64,000 nucleotides of DNA from Oreohelix idahoensis (GCA_024509875.1 JAMPIV010003467.1:310001-374000); one strand, 5' to 3'; positions 24,801 through 36,010 are shown, counted from the stretch's first letter. Notes: generated by a model from the letters alone, not told the origin. Translations and numbers: made by a program.

Positions 24801-26231
24801 ATTAGTGAACATTTAACTCCAGAGCAAAAGAAGAGGGTTCAGAAAGTGTTGGAAACCCATGCTGATGTGCTCACAGATAAGCCAGGTCGTACGAATCTGT
24901 TAGAGTACGACATGAAGGTTACCGACCCTACCCCAGTATGCATGAGAACATACCCTATACCCTATGCGAAAGCCCAAGCACTAAGGGAGGAAGTTGATTA
25001 TCTGTTGAAGGAGAAAATTATCTCGAAGTCAGACTCTCCCTATAGCTCAAGTGTGGTGCTATTGAGAAAACCGAGTGGTGAACACAGGTTATGTATTGAC
25101 TACCGGAAGCTTAATGCGATCACAGAATCTCAGGTGGACCCATTACCTGACACCAACCAGCTGTTCTCTACACTGAGTAAGGCTAGGTATTTATCGAAGG
25201 TAGATCTAAGCAAGGGATACTACCAAATACCAGTGAAACCAGAAGTTAGGAAAATGCTGGCATTTAGTACATCGGACGGACACTACGAGTTTAATGTACT
25301 ACCCTTTGGGCTGAAAAATGCTCCCAGTATCTTTTCAAGAATGATGAGGAAATTATTGGAACCTCTACAAAATCCCCATATCACTAACTTTATGGATGAC
25401 ATTCTTGTTGCTACAAACACATTTGAAGAGCATATAGTAGCGCTCTCCATGTTGTTTGACAGACTGAGAGCCACTGGATTGACTGCACGTCCAACCAAGT
25501 GCTATATCGGTTGTAAGGAGTTGGAATTCTTAGGTCACACTATTTCTACAGGTCATATGTCTCCTGACCCAAAGAATATAGAGAAGTTAAAGAAGGCACC
25601 CAGACCTCAAACGAAGAAAGATGTGAGATCATTCGTGTCTTTATGTGGGTTCTATCAGAAGTACATACCCCACTTTAACTCTCTGTGTGCACCATTAACC
25701 AACTTAACGAAGAAAGGACAGCCTGACAAAATCCAATGGAATGCTGATTGTGAAAAAGCTTACACAGAGCTAAAAGCAAAACTCACCAGCAAACCAATCC
25801 TTACACTACCCGATATCACACAGGAATTTGTATTAAGGACGGACGCTAGCAGTATAGGTATTGGTGCAACTCTCTTGCAGAAATCAAAAGCCCAGCCGGA
25901 GGAACTTTTACCAGTCGCCTACGCCAGTAGGAAGCTGAATGCAGCTGAGTTGAATTACTCAACCATAGAGAAAGAATGTTTAGCTCTAATTTGGTCCATC
26001 AACAAATTTTCACCTTATCTGTATGGGACACACTTCATTGTCCAAAGCGATCACCAACCTTTAACATTCTTGGATGCATCTAAAAAGCTAAATTCGAGAT
26101 TGTTAAGGTGGAGTCTGCTTCTGGCGCCTTATTCCTTTACCGTGAATTACATTCCGGGAAGAGACAATGTAGGAGCTGATTTTTTAAGTCGACACCCTAG
26201 TACTCTGGAAGGACAGACGCAAAAGGATTAA
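21828..26231 (+). CDS. Gag-protease-integrase-RT-RNaseH polyprotein (Gmr1-like)
   Basis: One open frame of 1467 aa starting at MADLVKFRTA. Residues about 45-130 are a charged Glu/Lys/Arg coiled coil, followed by a Gag domain and a CX2CX4HX4C zinc knuckle at about 373-386. The aspartic protease active site is LYDTGLD near 438. Integrase follows: an HHCC zinc module (HMGIG..CHYFW..CPECQ, about 618-655), then the catalytic triad in AVDIVG (about 679), LTDNGSQF (about 739) and GQVERFNG (about 774). A GPY/F-like segment (GWQGPYVIL) lies near 920. Reverse transcriptase comes next (LCIDYRKLNA, then FMDDIL near 1188), and RNase H (LRTDASSIG near 1336, DHQPLTFL). All key residues are present, so the protein may be functional. 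RT has FMDD where most gypsy elements have YIDD/YVDD. Gag and Pol are in a single frame with no visible shift. Confidence 0.95.
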   Translation: MADLVKFRTAIMQMGKELNMTGDALTQYVTTEVYKHMDREERKLQLETEARKLEADREAEKLEAEERRLQAEAEREDKRLEAQREDKRLEAERETKRLEIEAKKWEAENEERKLQAERDHQLRLKELEIQANTGNNGGSSPHSESSSSQSTSSGAMNFHLDPFVEKEDAIESYLDRYERLATTYGLVKEKWSLKLSQGLRGVAYDVYLKLSRDDQEDYEILKQALLVRYEKNSESYRKKFRTAKLLPGENYHQFSARLETYLEKWSSLGKCQNLKEMIMMEQVKESMPQEMRKFIMEQGAERLEDIVTVAERYQAAQAELLGNKKKQGENFKSSQNYTKYEQKDHTTRNKQRFDQKDKNPLRSDKTPYRKEGKWCKTCLMSNHNTADCRRKNHPHHAACLTTGNQGRKEMAVSQKDFHHPPVCEEVTVNGTQVLCLYDTGLDFDSVVCSSLVSPDQITTETVEIRGPIKGARTMTLPIARINIRSRYVEGEIKAAVMDDPIYPLILGCRYVFLGEPIKPVVMATVQTRESSRKMEENPINTHPEEMKKAQAADSTLKPCFGKLPKAHNPPEKGDLYMKNGLLYRKAGTGPKGHGQLVVPKSYREKVMTLGHAIPFSGHMGIGATGQRIACHYFWPGITEDIKRYVRSCPECQRVAPKHRTAPATLGEMPIMGTPFERVAVDIVGPLTRTKKRNAYILTLVDTCSMWGEAVAMSAIDSKHVAEALLTIFTRLGFPHQILTDNGSQFKGKLTQEVFRIFQARHYHCSPYHAQGNGQVERFNGTLISILRKLASEKPDTWDTYLPAALFAYREVPHNSTGLAPATLLFGRTIKGPLEALLRTWTDEKAEETVTSSYQYVNELTSRLKAGWKLANDNLRQARRKHAAYYNKKAKDRELKVGEKVLLLLPSSNNKLQIGWQGPYVILEKLSRTNYKIDKKGKEKVYHVNLLKKYYDKESSEVAHIMTLAIATEMHGEPLHSMEYPLTTTEDYVQVNISEHLTPEQKKRVQKVLETHADVLTDKPGRTNLLEYDMKVTDPTPVCMRTYPIPYAKAQALREEVDYLLKEKIISKSDSPYSSSVVLLRKPSGEHRLCIDYRKLNAITESQVDPLPDTNQLFSTLSKARYLSKVDLSKGYYQIPVKPEVRKMLAFSTSDGHYEFNVLPFGLKNAPSIFSRMMRKLLEPLQNPHITNFMDDILVATNTFEEHIVALSMLFDRLRATGLTARPTKCYIGCKELEFLGHTISTGHMSPDPKNIEKLKKAPRPQTKKDVRSFVSLCGFYQKYIPHFNSLCAPLTNLTKKGQPDKIQWNADCEKAYTELKAKLTSKPILTLPDITQEFVLRTDASSIGIGATLLQKSKAQPEELLPVAYASRKLNAAELNYSTIEKECLALIWSINKFSPYLYGTHFIVQSDHQPLTFLDASKKLNSRLLRWSLLLAPYSFTVNYIPGRDNVGADFLSRHPSTLEGQTQKD

Positions 26232-26272
26232 CCACAGCAGGAGTTTACACGTCAGCTATGACAAGTCACAGC

Positions 26273-26288
26273 TAGGAAAGGAGGGGGG
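26273..26288 (+). other. Polypurine tract of element A
   Basis: AGGAAAGGGAGGGGGG, a pure purine run ending three bases before the 3' LTR. It is the expected plus-strand primer for reverse transcription. Confidence 0.85.
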
Positions 26289-26291
26289 CTA

Positions 26292-27932
26292 TGTCGTGAA
26301 ACGAAGTGTAACCCACTTCTTTGTTAATCACTATGTCGAGATACAGATTTGCTTCAACCAATCAACTTGCACCGTTCACCAGTCTCTAAGACAGAATAAA
26401 TTATACTGTTCACGCAGTTCACGCAAGATGGCGGCTAAAAACTGAATAAAATTAGGCTGTATGAGCAAAAGACAAAACCGGAGGAAACCAATCATTTTGC
26501 TCCGCCAGGAACCAACCGAAAGCCTTTCTTAAGCAGTTACCTGCCTATATAATAGGGCGGAATTTTATGCTAAACACGCAATCCCGAACTTGACGCCAGA
26601 GATACTGACTGAAGAGGAAGAAGCTGTCACCTTGATTGATTGTTTACCTGAGGGCATCGACCTGCAACCTACTTCACTAGTCGAGTCAAACTGGCCGTTT
26701 TTTAAATCTTGGAGGGTAATTATAAATTTACGATAACCTTTAGGAAAATAGGCCTTCAGCAGGCATATAATGTTGGTATTTGTTGTGTGTCATTATACTA
26801 CCTACACCTGTATATATTTAATATATTTTGGGTTCCCTATGAATGTATATGATTGAATAGACGAAGACTAATAGGACTCATACTTCAATCTATTGTCTCC
26901 TATATTCAGTCTATTGTCTCAGATAAGACCAACTGCAATATAACCAAAACAGTCCTTGTTAGGACTCAATCTATTGTCTCCTATACTTCAATCTATTGTC
27001 TCAGATAAGACCAACTGCAATATAACCAAAACAGTCCTTGTCAGGACTCAATCTATTGTCGCATCTAACTCCAATCTATTGTCTCCTATAACTCCCACCT
27101 GATATATCACCAAACAGTCCTCGTCTCATATACTCCTATCATAAGAACATAACAATATTGTTAGGATATATGTTACCAGCTAGTATAGCACTTGACAGAG
27201 AGGACGTGGTATAGTATAGGGGGAAGGACATTGTTGTATCACACCTAGGTGTACATATTATTGGATTTATTCATGTATTGATTTATATTATGGGATGTAT
27301 TCATGTATTAAATGTATTCATGTATTGAATCATCCATGTATTAGTTTATCAGAAAGAATGCTTTGCAAGTAGAGACATGTCTTGTCTCGCTATTGCTAAA
27401 TCATACTGAGCCATGTTGTCATTCATCCTACATGCATACATCTGAGACACGCTCATTTCACTCACACTAGAAATAGGTGGGCTTGAGTACAGAAATTAGC
27501 CCCTATTTTTGCTTTGTTACAGGTTTATTTGTGTCCTAAAAACCTGAGGTCGTATGTTCGAGTCAATCCCGCTGCCTGGAACTTCACAGGAGCATAGAGA
27601 TTGTACAGAAGCTACATCTTTAGTCCCCCTCAGTCTTGGGTGGGCTAAAGTAACGAGCCTCAGCAGGAGTTGTGTGAACCCAACTAAGGAGAACAGAACG
27701 TTTTAAGAGATGAGTACACATTAGTACCATTTCTGTCGGCATTGTGAGCATAGAAACTGTCAGTGATGAGAAAGTGAAATTAGCATAGCAAGAGACAAAA
27801 ATAACAGCATAGCTGATAAGTGTTATATCCTTAATAACCAGCACAGCTGATCCATGTACTTTAATTAAATAACAGCACAGCTGATATAATTTTTTTTGTT
27901 CCTATAATTGGAAAACTTGATGTAAAATATTC
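26292..27932 (+). repeat. 3' LTR of element A, truncated
   Basis: It starts TGTCGTGAAACG and is nearly identical to the 5' LTR, without the RTE insert. Matching stops after TGTAAAATATTC; the equivalent of 21034-21537 (TA tract, AATAAA and LTR end) is missing. The following sequence (TTCAGCAATTTAG) is unrelated. Confidence 0.85.
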
Positions 27933-29448
27933 TTCAGCAATTTAGACACGTGGCTTTAATAGGTCTGGCCCCTCTCAGCTTCCTGGATGCAAGTGATTTC
28001 GCATCGCTGGGCGCTACTTTTAGCGCGTTATTTCCGCTGGGGCACGTGACATGGAGAGTGGGTTATGGAATTTTGGCGTCCGATAGACGCTCCAATCAAT
28101 AACGCTAAAAGTCACGTGAGGTTTTCCTAGAGTAGGTTTAGACTGGTTTTAGCTGAATCTAAAATTGTCTGCCCTAATTCATTGGTCGAGCCGCTAGGCG
28201 GGTTGTAACCGGTTTCAGGCCACTGAGGTAGGTTTAGAATGACGTCATTAATCTAAAAATAGTACTTGACGCTAGGAGAATATGGAAAAACGAGGAGAAT
28301 TTGCCGCGTATTTTTACTGGCTTTTCGATCATGCATTGAAGATGAATAAAAAAAATGGTGTCTCGTAAATTAAATGAAGAGAAGATTGGGCCAGTCGTCA
28401 CATCCAACAAGGTCCGATCGGCTACTATTCTTAACTCTGGCAAAGTCTGGTTGTCTTCTTGACGCGAGGTGAATTTTCACAGTGTTCTAAACTGACTAAA
28501 GTGTCTGGTTATATCGCCCCTTTTGTTCCTGGCTCGTGTTGTTTACTATTAGACCAGGCCCCAATCAGAAATGTGGTTAACCCTACATCTCGAATGCCGG
28601 CCAATAGTTTCAAAAGCTGTGTGTTTTGGTGGGGTAATTCAAACTATTTCCACTAGGAAATTACTGTGCATTCATGCAAAAGTCACGTCTTCCAAATATG
28701 GAAGTAATATTTCTGCACTATTCTCGTCTGTGATTACACATAACTTCTTACTTTTATCGCAAGTAATATCTTCTTGATAATTCTGCCGGAAGCTGATTAC
28801 AACATTCCGTCTGTCAAGTGCGTGTCTGTAATATGTCCGCAGACGGATAATTTATCTCCCGGCCCGCCTTAGGTAAACACAGCGCTCAGTCGCTATGCAA
28901 AGCCGACCGGGCTGATCTGGGGTTTTACCTGTGCCTAATCTTAGTAAAGCCGAGAAGCATAAAGCAAACATGACGAATTATTACTGAAGGGAGTGTAAAA
29001 TTGATAAGAAAATAGCTAATATCTGCTTGATAGCAGAGAAAGAAATGAGCCGACCAGGGAAATTGCACGTAATCAGTACGCACAACAAATGTAACTGACT
29101 AATGCCGGAGAGGAGAACAGATCGACCCAATAATTCCGTCACACTAGGGCTCGCACTACCTAAAACCGCCACTGGATTAAACCAGATGGTGATGAGTCTC
29201 GACTGGAGATATTCACCAGAAATTCAAAATCACAATCGTTGTCTTAACCTGGAACACACAGAGGGATAGAGGGAGAGGCCAACTACGGAATTATTCGAAC
29301 GGCTACTCTAAATTTACTTGAACTGGATCATTATAATTGTGAAAAGACTTTATAAATACCGTTAGGGCTTTGGTATTGTCTACTTTTGTAATTGTGACGA
29401 GACTTGATAAATAGCGCTTTGATTATTTTCCACTTTCTAAATTGTAAG
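27933..29448. other. 1.5 kb without recognisable genes; CpG-containing, E-box-rich left part
   Basis: No supported reading frame. The left 320 bp are richer in CpG than the surroundings and hold three CACGTG boxes (27947, 28043, 28113), a CCAAT-like word (28092) and a palindromic TGACGTCA at 28240. Part of it forms an inverted repeat (ACTTTTAGCG..TTATT near 28016 against AATAACGCTAAAAGT near 28099). It could be a promoter fragment or the relic of a foldback element. Confidence 0.4.
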
Positions 29449-31065
29449 ACGTCAACTTGAATATGTTCTTCTTTGGTCACCTTCAGACGTCAACTTGAAT
29501 ATGTTCTTCTTCGTTCACCCTCAGACGTCAACTTAAATATGTTCTTCTTCGTTCACCCTCAGACGTCAACTTGAATATGTTCTTCTTCGTTCATCCTCAG
29601 ACGTCAACTTGAATATGTTCTTCTTTGTTCACCCTCAGACGTCAACTTAAATATGTTCTTCTTCGTTCACCCTCAGACGTCAACTTGAATATGTTCTTCT
29701 TTGTTCACCCTCAGACGTCAACTTAAATATGTTCTTCTTCGTTCACCCTCAGACGTCAACTTGAATATGTTCTTCTTCGTTCACCCTCAGACGTCAACTT
29801 CAATATGTTCTTCTTCGTTCACCCTCAGACGTCAACTTGAATATGTTCTTCTTCGTTCAACCTCAGACGTCAACTTCAATATGTTCTTCTTCGTTCACCC
29901 TCAGACGTCAACTTGAATATGTTCTTCTTCGTTCACCCTCAGACGTCAACTTCAATATGTTCTTCTTCGTTCACCCTCAGACGTCAACTTGAATATGTTC
30001 TTCTTCGTTCAACCTCAGACGTCAACTTCAATATGTTCTTCTTCGTTCACCCTCAGACGTCAACTTAAATATGTTCTTCTTCGTTCACCCTCAGACGTCA
30101 ACTTAAATATGTTCTTCTTCGTTCACCCTCAGACGTCAACTTGAATATGTTCTTCTTTGTTCACCCTCAGACGTCAACTTGAATATGTTCTTCTTTGTTC
30201 ACCCTCAGACGTCAACTTGAATATGTTCTTCTTTGTTCACCCTCAGACGTCAACTTGAATATGTTCTTCTTTGTTCACCCTCAGACGTCAACTTGAATAT
30301 GTTCTTCTTTGTTCACCCTCAGACGTCAACTTGAATATGTTCTTCTTTGTTCACCCTCAGACGTCAACTTGAATATGTTCTTCTTTGTTCACCCTCAGAC
30401 GTCAACTTGAATATGTTCTTCTTCGTTCACCCGCACACGTCAACTTGAATATGTTCTTCATTGGTCACCCTCAGACACCAACTTAAATATGTTCTTCATT
30501 GGTCACCCTCAGACGTCAACTTGAATATGTTCTTCTTCGTTCACCCTCAGACGTCAACTTGAATATGTTCTTCTTCGTTCACCCGCAGACGTCAACTTGA
30601 ATATGTTCTTCTTCGTTCATCCTCGGACGTCAACTTGAATATGTTCTTCATTGGTCACCCTCAGACGTCAACTTGAATATGTTCTTCACTGGTCACCCTC
30701 AGACATCAACTTAAATATGTTCTTCATTGGTCACCCTCAGACGTCAATTTGAATATGTTCTTCTTCGTTCACCCTCAGACGTCAACTTGAATATGTTCTT
30801 CTTCGTTCACCCTCAGACGTCAACTTGAATAGGTTCTTCTTTGTTCACCCTCAGACGTCAACTTGAATATGTTCTTCTTCGTTCACCATCAGACGTCAAC
30901 TTGATTATGTTCTTCTTCGGTCTTCCTCAGACGTCAACTTGAATATGTTCTTCTTCGGTCTTCCTCAGACGTCAACTTGAATATGTTCTTTTTCGTTCAC
31001 CCTCAGACTTCAACTTGAATGTGTTCTTCTTCGTTCACCCTCAGACGTCAACTTCAACATGTTCA
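29449..31065. repeat. 38-bp minisatellite derived from a LINE 3' end
   Basis: About 42 units containing GACGTCAACTTGAATATG and TTCTTCTTCGTTCACCCTCA. On the minus strand each unit reads ..CAAGTTGACGTCTGAGGGTG.., which is the end of the LINE ORF2, its TGA stop and the GAACGAAGAAGAAC 3' terminus. The array abuts the LINE fragment at 31066-31480 in the same orientation. Variant units (TTTGTTCACC, ATTGGTCACC, TTCGGTCTTC) are clustered, indicating local spread. Confidence 0.97.
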
Positions 31066-31485
31066 TAGAAAGCAGTGGTCAGTCTGAGGCTGTTGATATC
31101 TCTGTAGAGCTTTTCTAGGAATGGCACTGGTGATGACCATATGCGCTTTCTCTGTTCCTCATATGCTGGGCATCTTTGAAGCAGATGCTCAGCAGTCATT
31201 ATATTATTGCCACAGTTACACTCTTTAGTAGTTCACATCTTCAGCTTGATGGTATCCCAATCTGTTGTGACCCGTGCGAAGTCTGAAGATTACCACTTGT
31301 TCACTTCTGCTGAGCCGGTAAAACGCATTATTTGCATTGTGGCCTAGATGTTCTGCTTCCCACTTGATTCTGTATCTGGGCTTGATAAAACTCTTGGCCT
31401 CTTCATAAGTTATAATTGTGTCACGTTGAGATAGCTTTCCTCCTTGTTTTGCCAATCTGTCAGCCTCTAGTGTATTATTCAATGC
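31060..31485 (-). mobile_element. I-like LINE 3' end, RNase H tail, 5'-truncated
   Basis: The minus-strand frame from 31491 aligns with the tail of the LINE at 1-1342: LEADRLAKQGG, ITYEEAKSFI, RYRIKWEAEHLGHN and EQVVIFRLRTGHNRLGYH. After a frameshift near 31240 it continues CNCGNNIMTAEHLLQRC, RKRIWSSPVPFLEKL and SLRLTTAFYEHVEVDV, with the natural TGA stop. The Cys/His cluster is intact. Only the end of RNase H is left. Its 3' end runs directly into the 38-bp array. Confidence 0.85.
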
Positions 31486-31809
31486 ATGCAATGAATTTCT
31501 TGTACTTTTCTTAGTTCTTAGTTACTTCTCTCCCGCCACCTCCGCCGTGCTTCCCTATCTGGGTATCATTATCATTGTTTTCATGCTTTTATCAGTCGGT
31601 TTCGTCACTTTGTCATTGTCAGCGGTTGAAACTGATCGTCTCGTCTAAGATCATGAATATTGTATCAGTAAAATCTCGCACATTTTCCTGTGAAATACTG
31701 ACCATAACTCTCTGTGTGTGCTCAATTCGTGGGAATAGAAAAACGTGATGGTTTCTGTCGACGTAATTGTAGCCTTATAACTGCGTGATAGTAATGCATG
31801 TTAGCCTTC

Positions 31810-31963
<154 letters not shown>

Positions 31964-32004
31964 ATAACGGTGGAAATAAGCTTGTTAAAAAGAACAACAA
32001 ACTC

Positions 32005-32850
32005 ATGCAATTAACTCCTGAATGATGATGACTGACTTCATTAAGACATAAGTACACTTATGTAAGATGATTTACTTAATAAAGGCAAAAACAAACTCAT
32101 GTAGTTAACTCAATGAATGATGACTGACTTAAAATAGACAAAAACAAACTCATGTAGTTAACTCAGGAACGATGACGGGTTTCATAAAGACAAAAGTACA
32201 GTCATGTAATGAACTCAGGAACGATGACTGATTTCATAAAGACAAAAGTACAGTCATGTAATTAACTCAGGAACGATGACTGGTTTCATAGCGACAAAAG
32301 TACAATCATGTAATTAACTCAGGAGTGATGACTGATTTCATTAAGACAAAAGTACAGTCATGTAATTAACTCAGGAACGATGACGGTTTTATAACGACAA
32401 AAGTACAATCATGTAATTAACTCAGGGGTGATGACTGACTTCATTAAGACAAAAGTACAGTCATGTAATTAACTCAGGAACGATGACAGGTTTCATAACG
32501 ACAAAAGTACAGCCATGTAATTAACTCAAGTATGATGATTAACTTCATAAAGACAAAAGTACAGTCATGTAATTAAGTCAGGTGTAATGACTGGTTTCAC
32601 AAAGACAAAAGTATGGTCATGTAATTAACTCAGGTATGATGATTTACTTCATAAAGACAAAAGTACAGTCATGTAATTAACTCAGGAGTAATGACTGGTT
32701 TCATAAAGAAAAAAGTACAGTCATGTACTTAACTCAGGTAGGATGATTAACTTCATAAAGACAAAAGTACAGTCATGTAATTAACTCAGGAGTAATGACT
32801 GGTTTCATAAAGACAAAAGTACAGTCATGTAATTAACTCAGGCATAATGT
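32005..32850. repeat. 52-bp minisatellite, about 16 units
   Basis: Units contain AAAGACAAAAGTACAGTCAT and GTAATTAACTCAGGA, followed by a variable ATGACTG[G/A]TTTCAT segment. Two unit types, one ending GGTTTCATAA and one GATTTCATTA or GACTTCATTA, tend to alternate in the middle, hinting at a dimer stage. Units at the left end are diverged. Confidence 0.95.
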
Positions 32851-33194
32851 AAATTAGAACACAATATTTATTCTCCGCTTAAACAATTAGTTAAACTTAA
32901 CTGTTACTTATATTCATTTTGTAATGATGTTAGTTTCAGTATGAGACCAAAAAAAAAAAAATGGAATGAATTTGTAAACAAGTCTTGTAGCACCTAGAAG
33001 CCACAAACAAGAAAAACGTAAAGGATTGCGGTGATTACATGACTACCTCCTCAATAGTTAGGGCTTTTTTGTAATTGACTCTTTCTCTAGTCTTTTAAAA
33101 AAAATCATATTTAACATGAATAAAACGCTTTGCGCGAACACTGTAAGTATTCCATGTTACTTCTGCAGATCTCAGATTTGATCATTCTAATTTT
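32851..33194. other. No gene seen
   Basis: AT-rich sequence with an A-run at 32949-32961. Nothing else recognised. Confidence 0.45.
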
Positions 33195-33425
33195 TGTGTG
33201 TTCCACAGCAGATATTGCCATAGAGAAGTGAAGTGTTAGAGACTTGACTATACTAGGTCCAGCTTCAATATGTGGGGGTGACCAGTTCCCTTCCTTGCTG
33301 TCTTTGCCTTCCTTAACTCAAAAGCAGAGTCAGGTACCCAGTTATATCTGGGTAGACTGGAGCTTGACTCCATCGTGTTGTCACAAGAGGCCAGCTGTCT
33401 AACCACTCTGCCAAACGGGCACCTA
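33195..33425 (-). mobile_element. tRNA-derived SINE, full-length with head
   Basis: A minus-strand copy of the SINE at 9957-10205. Its plus strand shows GTGAAGTGTTAGAGACTTGA, GGGGTGACCAGTTCCCTTCC and AGTCAGGTACCCAGTTAT, and ends with the head as CTAACCACTCTGCCAAACGG, the complement of a tRNA A box. The B-box region is diverged. Confidence 0.8.
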
Positions 33426-33569
33426 TTCTTATTTTATAGTTTCCTTTTTTCCCAGCCTGTTTTGTTCAGACCAGGAAGTCTTAGCTGCGTAATAAACATT
33501 AAAGAGACGTAGAAGGAGATCTAAATACACATGGGTAAGAAAAGTTAAGACGGAAAAATGAATAAAGAA

Positions 33570-36010
33570 GACATAGATTCTCTAGATTCTCTGCAAAACA
33601 TAAGTGACTAGTCAAGATTCTCTGCACTAACGTTTGTGACTAGTCAAGATTCTCTGCACTAACGTTAGTGACTAGTCAAGATTCTCTGCACTAACGTTAG
33701 TGACTAGTCAAGATTCGCTGCACTACCATGAGTGATGAGTCAAGATTGCCTTCACTAACATAAGTGACTAGTCAAGATTCTCTGCACTAACATAAGTGAC
33801 TAGTCAAGATTCTCTGCACTAACGTTAGTGACTAGTCAAGATTCTCTGCACTAAAGTTAGTGACTAGTAAAGATTCTCTGCACTACCATAAGTGATGAGT
33901 CAAGATTGCCTTTACTACCATAAGTGACTAGTCAAGATTCTCTACACTAACATAAGTGACTAGTCAAGATTCACTACACTCACATAAGTGACTAGTCAAG
34001 ATTCTTTGTACTAAAATAAGTGACTAGTCAAGATTCCCTGTACTAATTTAAATGCCTAGTCAAGATTTTCTATACTAACGTTAGTGACTAGTCAAGATTA
34101 TCTGTATTAAAATAAGTGACTAGTCAAGACTTTCTGTACTTACATAAGTGACTAGTTAAGATTCTCTGTACTAATATAAGTGACCAGTCTAGATTCTTTG
34201 CACTACCATCAGTGACTAGTTAAGATACTCTGTACTAAAATAAGTGACTAGTCAGGATTCTCTGTACTTAAATAAGTTACTAGTCTAGATTCGCTGTACT
34301 AACATAAATGACTAGTCAAGACTGTCTGTGCTAACGTTAGTGACTAGTCAAGACTCTCTGTACTAACGTTAATGACTAGTCAAGATTCTCTATACTAATA
34401 TAAGTGGCTAGACTAGATTCTCTGCACTATCGTTAATGACTAGCCAAATTTGTCTTTACTATCGTTAATGACTAGCCAAGATTATCTGTACTATCGTTAG
34501 TGACTAGTCAAGATTCTCTATACTATCGTTAGTGACTAGTCAAGATTCTCTATACTATTGTTAGTGACTAGTCAAGATTCTCTTTACTATCGTTAGTGAC
34601 TAGACAAGATTCTCTTTACTATCGTTAGTGACTAGTCAAGATTCTTTATACTATCGTTAGTAACTAGTCAAGATTCTCTATACTATCGTTAGTGACTAGT
34701 CAAGATTCTCTATACTATCGTTAGTGACTAGTCAAGAGTCTCTATACTATCGTTAGTGACTAGTCAAGATTCTCTATAGTATCGTTAGTGACTAGTCAAG
34801 ATTCTCTATACTATCGTTAGTGACTAGTCTAGATTCTCTTTACTATCGTTAGTGACTAGACAAGATTCTCTTTACTATCGTTAGTGTCTAGTCAAGATTC
34901 TCTATACTATCTTTAGTGACTAGCCAAGATTCCCTGCACTATTGTTGGTGACTAGTCAAGATTCTCTGCACTACCGTTAGTGTCTAGTCGAGATTCTCTG
35001 TACTATCGTTAGTGACTAGTCGAGATTCTCTGTACTATCGTTAGTTACTAGTCACGATTCTCTGTACTACCTTTAGTTACTAGTCAAGATTCTCTGTACT
35101 ACCGTTAGTGACTAGTCAAGATTCTTTGCATTATCGTTAGTGACAAGCCAAGATTCTCTGAACTGACGTTAGTAACTAGTCAAGATTCTCAACACTAACG
35201 TTAGTGACTAGTCAAGATTCTCTGTACCAACATAAGTGACAAGTCAAGATTCTTTGTATTAAAGTTAGCGACTAGTCAAGATTATCTGCACTAACACAAG
35301 TGATTATGCAAGATTCTCTGCACTAACACAAGTGACTAGTCAAGATTCTTTACACTAACATAAGTGACTAGTCAAGATTCACTTCACTAACATAAGTGAC
35401 TAGTCAAGATTCCTGTACTATCGTTAGTGACTAGTCAAGATTCTCTGTACTACCATTAGTGACTAGCCACGATTCTCTGTACTACCGTTAGTGAGTAGTC
35501 AAGATTCTCTTTACTAACGTTAGTGACTAGCCAAGATTATCTGCACTATTGTTAATGACTAGTCAAGAGTCTCTGCACTACCGTTAGTGGCTATTGAAGA
35601 TTCTCTGTACTATCGTTAGTGACTAGTCAAGATTCTCTGTACTACCGTTAGTGACTTGTCAAGATTCTCTGCACTATTGTTAGTGACTAGTCAAGATTCT
35701 CTGTACTACCGTTAGTGACTAGTCTAGATTCTCTATACTAATATAAGTGGCTAGTCTAGATTCTCTGCATTACCGTTAGTGACTAGCCATGGTTCTCTGT
35801 ACTAACATAAGTGACTATGAAAGATTCTCTGCGCTAACATAAGTGACTATGGTATATTCTCTGCAATGACATAAGTGACTATGCTATATTGTCTGCACTA
35901 ACATAAGTGACTATGCTATATTGTCTGCACTAACATAAGTGACTATGCAAGATTCTCTGCGCTAACATAAGTGACTAGTCAAGATTCACTGCACTGACAT
36001 GAATGTCTAG
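33570..36010. repeat. 32-bp satellite-like array, about 75 units
   Basis: Units follow AGTGACTAGTCAAGATTCTC plus TGCACTAACGTT. Each has two short palindromes, GACTAGTC and TAACGTTA. The second varies by zone: TAACGTTA and TAACATAA at the ends, TATCGTTA homogenised between about 34430 and 34910, and TACCGTTA around 35.1-35.7 kb. Neighbouring units are most alike, as expected from local unequal exchange or slippage. Confidence 0.97.

Noticed and set aside
26232..26291. An envelope gene after pol in element A
   Set aside because: Only about 60 bp separate the pol stop from the 3' LTR; there is no room for a further gene.
28234..28777. Small frames of 65-69 aa at 28.2-28.8 kb
   Set aside because: No recognisable domain, no splice or promoter support, and overlapping frames on both strands.
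29701..29916. 71-aa frame in the 38-bp array
   Set aside because: Antisense to a LINE end and generated by the tandem repeat; no start context or conservation.
33570..36010. CRISPR-like appearance of regular short repeats
   Set aside because: The units are contiguous tandem copies without unique spacers, in a eukaryotic genome; it is satellite DNA.
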